From Fischerella thermalis PCC 7521 (GTDB taxonomy: Bacteria > Cyanobacteriota > Cyanobacteriia > Cyanobacteriales > Nostocaceae), in the NCBI RefSeq assembly GCF_000317225.1, contig NZ_AJLL01000051.1:1-64000 (forward strand): a DNA stretch of 64,000 nucleotides, written 5' to 3'. How positions within the stretch are numbered: the first letter of the stretch is position 1; each line of letters starts with the position of its first letter. Under the pieces are notes generated by a model. The model was not told where the DNA came from. It searched no databases and saw nothing but the letters and a program-made list of their open reading frames with translations. The position numbers and the translations under genes were made by a program. Below, piece after piece: positions 56,307 to 64,000 of this stretch.

Positions 56307-56616
56307 GTCCCGATGAAACAATTTTCACGAGCCTTGCAACTTCACACCGTCCTATCGGACACCCCTATCCTTACCAAGGAGAGGGGAAAGGGGTGAGGTT
56401 ACTCTAGTTTTTTTACAACTGGTGCAAAGTTTTTGTTTTTAGTTTAGTGATTTTACTGTTGTCATAAGTGATTTTATTAACAATAAATAAAATAACCCTC
56501 AATTTATAACCTAGTTTTTTTGCAAGGAAATGTTACGAATTTAACCCAGAAAATACTAGAAGATAGTTAAATATGCTACTGCTATTCAATTTTTATTGCT
56601 AAAGGCAATTGCAATT
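56307..56616. other. Intergenic region with a GC-rich hairpin
   Basis: Contains an imperfect hairpin CACCCCT..CCTT ACC AAGG..AGGGGTG (56359-56394), followed by AGGTTACTCTAGTTTTTTT, which may terminate the GHL10 transcript. The remainder is AT-rich leader of the kinase gene. Confidence 0.55.
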
Positions 56617-59600
56617 ATGCACGCCTTAACTCAGTTGGTGTCTCTGCCGTCAATAGATACCGTAATAGATTTTTCGCCTCTGACTGTAACACCAGATACA
56701 ACCTTACTAGATGCTGTGTCACTCATGCATCAGCAGCAAGCAAGTTATGTCTTAGTGGTAGAGAACTTGTTCACAGATAAAATGCGGGTGTTGGGATGGT
56801 TCACAGATCAAGATGTAATTAGATTGGTCTGTTGTAAATTTGACTTTCAAGCCGCCACAATTTCGCAGGTAATGAGTGTTGCAGCAATCTCACTGAAATA
56901 TAGTCAAGCTCAAGTTAATGATATTACTTATTTAATTTCATTTTTGCAGCAGTATCAATTGCCTTTACTACCAATTGTTGATGAAGAAAACCTACTAGTT
57001 GGAATAGTTACCTTCAAAACTATTTATCAAGCACTACAAATTACTCCTACTTCTCCCTGTAAGCTAGTAGACACCATCGAACAACTACGTTTGTTTGAGT
57101 CAGCCGTCGTCAATGCTAATGATGCTATTGTGATCACCACAGCTGATGCACTTGATGAACCTCTTGGACCACAAATAGTTTACGTGAATGAAGCATTTAC
57201 CCGGATCAGCGGTTGGTCAAGTGCTGAAGTTGTAGGTAAAACACCGCGAATTTTACAGGGGGAATTGAGCGATCGCACCCAATTAGACCGCATTCGTACC
57301 GCCTTGCAAAATTGTTTACCAGTTAGAGCAGAATTAATCAATTACCACAAAAATGGCTCTACATACTGGGTTGAGATTAACATTGTTCCTATAGCAGACG
57401 CACAAGGCAAAATTACTCACTTTGTTTCTATACAAAGGGACATAACAGAACAAAAGCAAGAAAACATAGAACTAGAAACAAGAGTAGAGGAACGAACACA
57501 AGCTTTACAAAAAAGTGAAGAACGCTTTCGCTTCTTAGTGGAATCTATTCCCCAACAAGTTTGGATTGCTCAGCCAGATGGCTATGTAGAATACATCAAC
57601 CAGCGTATGCAGAATTACTTGTGTTGTACACAAGAAGAAATGTGGGGCTGGAAGTGGCAAAATTGGGTGCATCCTGAAGATTTATCTAAATGTTTGGATG
57701 CTTGGCATAACTCTATAGTTACAGGTGAACCATTAGAATTGGAATTTCGCTGGTATAGGGTAACTGACAAAACATATCGCTGGCATTTAGCACGTGCAGT
57801 ACCCCAGCGGGATCAAGATGGGAAAATATTAAATTGGTTCGGTACAAATACAGATATTGATGATCTAAAAGTGACAGAGTCTGTACTGCGGCAGACTCAA
57901 GCACAGCTACAGGCTATTTTAGATAATTCTCCAGCCATTATTTATGTTGTAGACAATCAAAATAGATTCTTACTAGTTAATAGCCAGTATGAAAAAGTAT
58001 TTAAATGTTCCAAACAGTTTCTCAGAGGCAAAAGTATATACAAATTTTTCCCACGTCATATAGCTGATGAGTTTGCGAAGAATAATCGCAATGTTCTTAC
58101 TACTGGTAAGCCGATAGAAGCAGAAGAAATTGTTCCCCAAGAAGATGGTTTACATACTTATCTTTCGATCAAGTTTCCTTTAAAAGATGCTAATGATGTT
58201 CCCCGTGCCATTTGTGGCATTTCCACAGATATTACTGATCGCAAGCGAGCAGAAGCCAACCTGCTTTTGCGGGATCGGGCGATCGCTGCTAGTAGTAACG
58301 GCATTGTGATTTGTGATGCTAGACTGCCAAATTTACCAATCATCTATGCTAATCCTGCCTTTGAGTACATCACTGGTTACTCTCCAGAGGAAGTCATCGG
58401 TCGCAATTTTCGTTTTCTGCAAGGAAATGATACCAATCAACCAGAAATCCAAGAACTGAGAAACGCTATCCAGCAAGCAAAAAATTGTACCGTAATTTTA
58501 CGTAACTATCGTAAAGATGGTAGTTTATTTTGGAATGAATTAAGTATTTCTCCGGTATTTGATGCTGATGGCAATTGCACTCATTACGTTGGCATTCAAA
58601 ATGATATTACCGAGCGTAAGCAGTCAGAAATGGCATTAATGGTATCGGAACGACGGTTGCAATATTTACTGTCTGCAACTCCAGCTGTTATTTATACTTG
58701 TAAACCTTATGAAGATTATGACATTACCTTCATGAGTGAGAACATTACCGCCATGCTTGGTTATGCAGCAAAAGAATTTACAGAGAATTCTAAGTTTTGG
58801 AGCGATCGCATCCACCCTGAGGACAAATCCCATGTTTTTACGGAAGCAGCAAACTTATTGAAGCAGGGAGAATGTATCTGTGAGTACCGTTTTTTACACA
58901 AAAATGGTAATTACATTTGGGTATACGATCAATTCAAGCTTGTACGAGATGATACTGGAAAACCCCTAGAAATTGTTGGTTATTGGACAGATATTAGCAA
59001 ACGCAAGCAATTGGAAGAGGAACTAAGAACAGCATTGGAGAAAGAAAAAGAACTCAACGAATTAAAATCTCGTTTTGTCACCGTGATTTCCCATGAATTT
59101 CGTACACCGTTGAGTACCATCCTTTCTTCTTCAGAGTTGGTAGAACATTATCATCACAAATGGACAGAAGAAAAATTACTCTCCCATATACATCGCATTC
59201 AACACAGCGTTAAACATATGACTGAGATGTTAAATGATGTGTTGGTGATTGGTAAGGCAGAAGTGGGAAAAATAGATTTTAAACCGATATTACTAGATTT
59301 GGTTGAGTATTGCCGTGACTTACTCCAAGAGTTGCAACAGGATCTTAATACAGAACATGCGATCGCCTTTCACTGTGAATACGAATCCATATCCTGCCAC
59401 ATGGATCAAAAATTGTTGGGACACATTCTCAGAAATTTACTCACGAATGCGATCAAATATTCCCCCAACAACAGCATCATCACATTTACTCTCACTTATC
59501 AGGAAGATCGAGCTGTATTTGAAATCAAAGACCAGGGAATTGGTATTCCCCAAGAAGATTTACCAAGTTTGTTTGAATCTTTCCATCGTGCTGCAAATGT

Positions 59601-59736
59601 TGGCAATATCCCAGGTACTGGTTTAGGACTAACAATTGTCAAAAAATGTATAGATTTGTGTCAGGGTGAAATTTTTGTGAACAGTGAAGTGGGAGTAGGA
59701 ACAACCTTTACTGTTACTTTACCATTAAATAATTAA
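56617..59736 (+). CDS. CBS/multi-PAS hybrid-less sensor histidine kinase
   Basis: A 1039-residue soluble kinase starting at ATG 56617 (MHALTQLVSLPSIDT). Domain order: two CBS motifs (about 10-150), then five PAS domains (about 160-285, 300-425, 430-560, 565-690, 690-815), then HisKA (VISHEFRTPLSTILSS) and HATPase (NLLTNAIKYSPN, DQGIGIPQEDL, GTGLGLTIVKK). The fourth PAS is LOV-like (VIGRNFRFLQGNDTN) but has Phe where the flavin-binding Cys of GXNCRFLQ would be, so it should not form a photoadduct. The EAL response regulator 97 bp downstream is the likely partner. Confidence 0.93.
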   Translation: MHALTQLVSLPSIDTVIDFSPLTVTPDTTLLDAVSLMHQQQASYVLVVENLFTDKMRVLGWFTDQDVIRLVCCKFDFQAATISQVMSVAAISLKYSQAQVNDITYLISFLQQYQLPLLPIVDEENLLVGIVTFKTIYQALQITPTSPCKLVDTIEQLRLFESAVVNANDAIVITTADALDEPLGPQIVYVNEAFTRISGWSSAEVVGKTPRILQGELSDRTQLDRIRTALQNCLPVRAELINYHKNGSTYWVEINIVPIADAQGKITHFVSIQRDITEQKQENIELETRVEERTQALQKSEERFRFLVESIPQQVWIAQPDGYVEYINQRMQNYLCCTQEEMWGWKWQNWVHPEDLSKCLDAWHNSIVTGEPLELEFRWYRVTDKTYRWHLARAVPQRDQDGKILNWFGTNTDIDDLKVTESVLRQTQAQLQAILDNSPAIIYVVDNQNRFLLVNSQYEKVFKCSKQFLRGKSIYKFFPRHIADEFAKNNRNVLTTGKPIEAEEIVPQEDGLHTYLSIKFPLKDANDVPRAICGISTDITDRKRAEANLLLRDRAIAASSNGIVICDARLPNLPIIYANPAFEYITGYSPEEVIGRNFRFLQGNDTNQPEIQELRNAIQQAKNCTVILRNYRKDGSLFWNELSISPVFDADGNCTHYVGIQNDITERKQSEMALMVSERRLQYLLSATPAVIYTCKPYEDYDITFMSENITAMLGYAAKEFTENSKFWSDRIHPEDKSHVFTEAANLLKQGECICEYRFLHKNGNYIWVYDQFKLVRDDTGKPLEIVGYWTDISKRKQLEEELRTALEKEKELNELKSRFVTVISHEFRTPLSTILSSSELVEHYHHKWTEEKLLSHIHRIQHSVKHMTEMLNDVLVIGKAEVGKIDFKPILLDLVEYCRDLLQELQQDLNTEHAIAFHCEYESISCHMDQKLLGHILRNLLTNAIKYSPNNSIITFTLTYQEDRAVFEIKDQGIGIPQEDLPSLFESFHRAANVGNIPGTGLGLTIVKKCIDLCQGEIFVNSEVGVGTTFTVTLPLNN

Positions 59737-59833
59737 TTTTCAATTTTTTCTTGATAGATGTTTGTTGTTCAGAAAAATTCTAATCAATAAAAAACAACCA
59801 ACCACTAAATACTAACAATCAACTAATAAAAAT

Positions 59834-61051
59834 ATGACTAAAATCTTAGTAATTGAAGATGAAAATTCAGTTCGTGAGAACCTTGTTGAATTACTAGAAG
59901 CAGAAGATTTTGAAACTATTGATGCTGCTAACGGTAAACTAGGAATAAATTTAGCTTTAACAGAAGTTCCTGATCTGATTTTGTGCGATTTGATGATGCC
60001 AGAACTTGATGGTTATGCTGTATTAAGCACTTTACGTCAAGAACCACTAACAGCAACAATTCCGTTTATTTTTCTGACTGCAAAAGCCACTAAAGCTGAC
60101 TTTCGTCAAGGCATGGAATTGGGTGCAGATGACTATCTCACGAAACCATTTACTCGTGCTGAATTACTGAGTGCAATTGATGGACGTTTAAAAAAACAAG
60201 CTACATTAAAACAATATTTTTCTACTAGTCCACAACTCAAAGCTTTTAATTCAGAAATGCTGGTTGTCAAAAACATTTTACACGGAGCGATTGAGCAAGG
60301 ACATTTTCGACAATTTTTTGTTGAGTATCAACCACAAGTAGATATTCATTCTGGAAAAATCATTGCCGCAGAAGCTTTACTTAGATGGCAAAGTCCAGAA
60401 TTGGGAATAGTTGCGGCTTCTGAATTGGTTCCCTTAGCAGAATCTACAGGGTTAATTATTGCTATTGGTGAATGGGTTTTAGAAAGTGTTTGCCAACAAA
60501 ATCGAGCTTGGCAAAATGCAGGTTACTCTCCCTTGTGTATAGCTGTTAATTTTTCAGCCCGCCAATTTACTCAACCAGATTTGATTAAAAAAATTGTTCA
60601 TTTTTTAACCACTAATAATTTGGAACCACATTACCTAGAATTAGAGCTTACAGAAAGCTTGATAATGCAAGATATTAATGCCGCGATCGCTATAATGAAT
60701 GAATTGCGTTCCTTAGGTGTCAAAATAGCTGTTGATGACTTTGGTACAGGTTACTCTTCATTAATGTATCTCAAAAAATTACCTATAAATAAGTTAAAAA
60801 TTGATCGTTACTTTATTCACAATGTTGCCAACGACCCACAAAAAGCAGCTATTACAACAGCATTGATTCAAATGGGTCATAATCTGAATCTTCAGGTCAT
60901 TGCTGAAGGTGTAGAAACTGAGTTAGATCTAGAGTTTTTACGACAACATAACTGTGATGCCATGCAAGGTTTTCTCTTTAGTCGTCCTGTTACAGCAGCA
61001 GAATTTCAAAAGTTTTTAAGTAGGTCAGCTGAAATCAAGCAAACTAGTTAG
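59834..61051 (+). CDS. Response regulator with EAL (c-di-GMP phosphodiesterase) domain
   Basis: A 405-residue protein: REC domain (about 1-125; D52 in LCDLMMPELDG, FLTAKA, YLTKPF) and EAL domain (about 155-395). All the usual EAL catalytic residues look present: AEALLRW, VNFSARQF, ELTESLIM, AVDDFGTGYSSL, KLKIDRYFI, AEGVETE, and QGFLFSRP. It should hydrolyse c-di-GMP once phosphorylated. Likely partner of the PAS histidine kinase 97 bp upstream. ATG 59834. Confidence 0.94.
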   Translation: MTKILVIEDENSVRENLVELLEAEDFETIDAANGKLGINLALTEVPDLILCDLMMPELDGYAVLSTLRQEPLTATIPFIFLTAKATKADFRQGMELGADDYLTKPFTRAELLSAIDGRLKKQATLKQYFSTSPQLKAFNSEMLVVKNILHGAIEQGHFRQFFVEYQPQVDIHSGKIIAAEALLRWQSPELGIVAASELVPLAESTGLIIAIGEWVLESVCQQNRAWQNAGYSPLCIAVNFSARQFTQPDLIKKIVHFLTTNNLEPHYLELELTESLIMQDINAAIAIMNELRSLGVKIAVDDFGTGYSSLMYLKKLPINKLKIDRYFIHNVANDPQKAAITTALIQMGHNLNLQVIAEGVETELDLEFLRQHNCDAMQGFLFSRPVTAAEFQKFLSRSAEIKQTS

Positions 61052-61532
61052 GGTTGTGACTTGTCCTTTGTCTTTTGTCATTTGTAACAACCAGTAACTA
61101 TTTATCAATGACTATTGACTAATAACCAATGACTCATGAAGTATTGCTTTTACACCGATTTACCCTTAGTAACAAGTAAAAGCTTACAGCATTGCTCCTC
61201 AGTTTGCCTAATTTGACAATGCTATAAGCTTCGTGGGTATGTTCATTTGGCTGACTTGATTTCATTATCAACAATCAACGTTTGAGATCACGTTGATTTT
61301 TGAGTTTAACTTATGTATATATCGTATGATTTGTATGCAAAATTGTAAATAATTATCAGAATTATTTGATACATTATAAACAATCAAGCTGTTTGCTGTT
61401 ATCTGTGTAAAATAGATTTAGAAATTGACTCATAGATAATTTACACAGAATGTGTACTTTAATATATTTAATCGACTTTTTGTATAAATAAACACATTAA
61501 CACTACAAATAGTAAGTTGATATAGTAAAACA
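61052..61532. other. Intergenic region with structured RNA-like element
   Basis: 481 bp between the EAL regulator and the NACHT gene, with no ORF. Apart from the folded stretch at 61146-61304, the last 200 bp are very AT-rich and should hold the NACHT promoter. Confidence 0.55.
61146..61304 (+). ncRNA. Candidate structured RNA or 3' regulatory region
   Basis: Three hairpins in series: (1) GCTTTTAC / GTAAAAGC at 61146-61183; (2) AGCTTACAGCATTG / CAATGCTATAAGCT at 61181-61230, 13 of 14 pairs; (3) ATCAACGT / ACGTTGAT at 61274-61297, followed by TTTTGAG, terminator-like. Hairpins 1 and 2 share bases and could be alternatives. It may be an independent RNA, a 3' UTR structure of the EAL gene, or a leader-like switch before NACHT. 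Confidence 0.35.
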
Positions 61533-63851
61533 ATGGCAAAGCGATCGCTGCAAGCATCAGCTGAGGGGATAAGAAAAGCTAAACAGGCTTTTCGACGTAA
61601 AGGCTGGACTCAGGAATATTTAGCTGGTGAAGTAGGTTTAGAAACTCGTCAGCCAATTTGGAAATTTTTCACTGGTAAAGCTATTGATCGTCAAGTTTTT
61701 CATGAAATTTGCTTGGTATTGGGATTAAATCCAGAAGAAATTGCTCAACAGCCCCCTGATGAATCACTGTCTTTGGAAAAAACAATATCGGAAAATACTC
61801 CAGATATTGATGCTTTAGTGCAAAAAGCACGCTTTGCTAACTACGAAAAAATTCAAGCCCAGTGTGGAACTCTACATCTTTTAGATATTGCTCGACCTAT
61901 TGTTTTAGATGATCTTTATGTAGAAGTAGATATATTTGAGGAAATCACCAGCAAAAGGTGGCTGGAAATTAATGATTTACAAAGACTAGATTCTAATAAT
62001 TTTGATCGTTTTAATTTAGATAAGTTTAATAAACAAAGAATTCCTGGTTTAGAAGCAGTTGCCAAATACTCTAAATTGATGGTGTTTGGCAAAACCGGTT
62101 CTGGTAAAACCACCTTTTTACAATCGCTTGCAGTTCGTTGTAATCAGGGAAAGTTTAAATCAGATTGTCTACCCATTTTTATCAGACTTAAAAACTTAGC
62201 TGAAAATACTAGTGATCATAAACAAATTAGTTTATTACAATATATTTATCAGGAATTTAGTGACCAGGGTATTTCCATCTCAGAAATTTTGACCATATTT
62301 GCTCAAGGAAAAGCATTAATATTACTAGACAGTCTAGATGAATTAAATGAAGAAGAAAGCGATATAATTATTAGAGAAATTCATCATTTTTCTGAAAGAT
62401 TTTACAAAAATACAGTAATTATTACTTGTCGCCTCGCTGCCCAGCGATATCAGTTTAATGGTTTTACTGAAATTGAAATAGCTGATTTTAGTAAATCGCA
62501 AATTATAACATTTGCAGATAAATGGTTTGTAGCGGTAGCTAAAAACTCTCTCTGGGAGGGAAAAGCTAAGGCTTCTGAGTTTATAAAAAAATTAGAATTG
62601 CCAGAAAATCAACAAATATTGGAATTAGCAACAACACCAATTTTACTAAATCTTACTTGCTTGGTATTTCAATTTTTAGGTGATTTCCCTGCCTTACGGT
62701 CAGAACTTTACAAACAAGCATTAGAATTATTGTTAGTTCATTGGGATGAAGCCAGAAGAATCAGAAGAGATGAATTTTATCGCAATTTATCGTTGTTAGA
62801 TAAAATTAAGTTACTTTGTCGTTTAGCAGCTACTACATTTACTGAAGGAGATTACTTTTTTCCAGCAACTAAAATCCAACCTCTCATAACCGAGTATCTG
62901 CGTCAGCTTCCCCATGCATCCACAGACCCAGAAGCATTGCAACTTGATAGCACTGCTGCATTAAAAGCTATTGAAGCACAGCACGGTTTGTTGCTAGAAC
63001 AAGGACGAGGTATTTATTCTTTTTCACATTTAACATTTCAAGAGTATCTAACTGCCAGAGAAATTGTTGCTGCTGGAAATTCCCAAACTCTGCAAAATTT
63101 TGTTACTCATATAGGAGAAAAACGTTGGCGAGAAGTTTTTTTGTTAGCTGCGGGAATGATGCAGCCTGGAGATGAATTATTGTTATTAATGAAACAAGAA
63201 GTTGATAATTTAGTGATTTCAAATCAAAAATTGCAGAAGTTTGTGAAATGGTTAGATGAAAAAACTTCAATAATTAATGCATCTTATTACCCAGCTAGTG
63301 TGCGCGCTTTTTATTTTACCCTTGCTCTCCCGCCAGATTATCCTCTTGCTTACAATCAAAACTTAGCTTTATCTCTAGATAGTAGATTATCAGGAAATTT
63401 AGCTATTGATTTAGCTTTAGACTTGGCATTAATCCATGCTCTAGCTATCAGTTTGAGGATGACTACTAATATTTTCTATCAACGATTATCTGCGATCGCA
63501 CTTGCTCTTGATTTACAACATCTACTACAAGATAGTCCAGTTCTCCAACAATCACTACAAAATCTACACGATGAACTTCCGACACCTGAACAAAGTAGAC
63601 ATGCTTTAAAAATTTGGTGGGAAGAAAATGGAGAAACATGGACTAGTAAACTACGCAATTTAATTATTAGCGATCGCCAAATAGGACATGATTGGCAGTT
63701 TGATGAAAATGAATTGCAAATATTACAGCAGTATTGGAACGCGAACAAAGTTTTAATAGATTGTCTCAATAATGCTGGTAATGTTAGTTTGGCGACAATC
63801 AAATCAATAGAAAAAAAATTGTTTTTAATTGATAGGCATCATTCATTGTGA
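61533..63851 (+). CDS. HTH-NACHT STAND-type NTPase
   Basis: A 772-residue protein of the NACHT branch of STAND NTPases. N-terminal HTH-like domain (about 1-72; RRKGWTQEYLAGEVGLETRQ, IWKFFTGKAIDRQVFHEIC), then a NACHT domain: Walker A FGKTGSGKTTF (about 185-195), Walker B ALILLDSLDELNEEE, sensor-like ITCRLA, and the SHLTFQEYLTAREIV helix that follows NACHT in this family. The C-terminal helical region (about 510-772; REVFLLAAGMM) lacks obvious WD40, TPR or LRR repeats. NACHT proteins of bacteria include antiphage sensors; here defence or regulation are both possible. ATG 61533 (MAKRSLQASAEG). Confidence 0.9.
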   Translation: MAKRSLQASAEGIRKAKQAFRRKGWTQEYLAGEVGLETRQPIWKFFTGKAIDRQVFHEICLVLGLNPEEIAQQPPDESLSLEKTISENTPDIDALVQKARFANYEKIQAQCGTLHLLDIARPIVLDDLYVEVDIFEEITSKRWLEINDLQRLDSNNFDRFNLDKFNKQRIPGLEAVAKYSKLMVFGKTGSGKTTFLQSLAVRCNQGKFKSDCLPIFIRLKNLAENTSDHKQISLLQYIYQEFSDQGISISEILTIFAQGKALILLDSLDELNEEESDIIIREIHHFSERFYKNTVIITCRLAAQRYQFNGFTEIEIADFSKSQIITFADKWFVAVAKNSLWEGKAKASEFIKKLELPENQQILELATTPILLNLTCLVFQFLGDFPALRSELYKQALELLLVHWDEARRIRRDEFYRNLSLLDKIKLLCRLAATTFTEGDYFFPATKIQPLITEYLRQLPHASTDPEALQLDSTAALKAIEAQHGLLLEQGRGIYSFSHLTFQEYLTAREIVAAGNSQTLQNFVTHIGEKRWREVFLLAAGMMQPGDELLLLMKQEVDNLVISNQKLQKFVKWLDEKTSIINASYYPASVRAFYFTLALPPDYPLAYNQNLALSLDSRLSGNLAIDLALDLALIHALAISLRMTTNIFYQRLSAIALALDLQHLLQDSPVLQQSLQNLHDELPTPEQSRHALKIWWEENGETWTSKLRNLIISDRQIGHDWQFDENELQILQQYWNANKVLIDCLNNAGNVSLATIKSIEKKLFLIDRHHSL

Positions 63852-64000
63852 GGCGTTTGTTGGTGCTTCGTTCGACGGTAGACTTAGTGGTAAACAATAA
63901 ATCTTCTCAGTATATTTGCCAATATTAGTAACTTTTATAACTTGTTGTCAAAAATTTTCCTGTACCAAAGCAAATTTGCTTGTCAAAAGTAACATTGGTA

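Overview
The window is chromosomal DNA of a filamentous, probably heterocyst-forming cyanobacterium (Nostocales-like). The evidence is photosystem and NDH-1 genes (psaI, psbEFLJ, ycf48, rubA, ndhCKJ, PAM68), the dark protochlorophyllide reductase genes chlL and chlN, many GCGATCGC (HIP1) octamers, heptamer tandem repeats of the STRR type, and families typical of Nostocales (DUF5331, DUF3120, Ycf23, zinc-ribbon Ser/Thr kinases, pentapeptide proteins, PAS/CBS histidine kinases). The species cannot be fixed from sequence reading alone.

Layout. 1-2.4 kb: end of a condensation-type acyltransferase, an atypical extended SDR and a secreted DUF2141 protein. 2.4-3.1 kb: intergenic DNA with a candidate small RNA and a MITE-like repeat. 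3.1-6.3 kb (minus): chlL, a DUF5331 gene and chlN. 7-11.3 kb: Uma2 nuclease-like protein, Trp-rich protein, SppA protease and type 2 IPP isomerase. 11.7-14.3 kb: the RNA-repair enzyme Pnkp. 14.4-17.8 kb: two Ser/Thr kinases. 18-25 kb: part of a sugar ABC importer and a complete ABC exporter pair. 25.3-27.5 kb: FIST sensor plus histidine kinase. 27.8-30.1 kb: a succinyl-CoA-synthetase-like pair whose active sites look degenerate. 31-36 kb: repeat-rich membrane protein, FetB-like permease, DegT aminotransferase, Ycf23. 36.2-40.8 kb: the photosynthesis block psaI / psbEFLJ-ycf48-rubA / ndhCKJ. 41-51 kb: PsiE, rpsO-PAM68, DAHP synthase, lipoprotein, DUF1517-like, pentapeptide protein, TyrA, DUF3120. 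51-56 kb: UppP, a PDZ/radical-SAM protein, a GHL10 glycosyl hydrolase. 56.6-61 kb: a CBS/PAS histidine kinase with an EAL response regulator. 61.5-63.9 kb: an HTH-NACHT STAND NTPase.

How genes work together. The photosynthesis block supplies PSII cytochrome b559 and small subunits together with their assembly factors (Ycf48, RubA; PAM68 lies a few kb away). chlL and chlN encode two of the three DPOR subunits; chlB is not here. aroF and tyrA are the first and a late step of tyrosine synthesis. The 56.6-61 kb pair looks like a phosphorelay ending in c-di-GMP hydrolysis.

The intergenic DNA is rich in small inverted-repeat elements (several with terminal inverted repeats), perfect palindromes and heptamer tandem repeats. 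The observations I rate highest are the degenerate SucC/SucD-like pair, Pnkp without an adjacent Hen1, the DUF5331 gene inside the DPOR operon, the HTH-NACHT protein as a possible defence STAND protein, and two possible non-coding RNA loci (2720-2806 and 61146-61304). No tRNA, rRNA or CRISPR array was seen.
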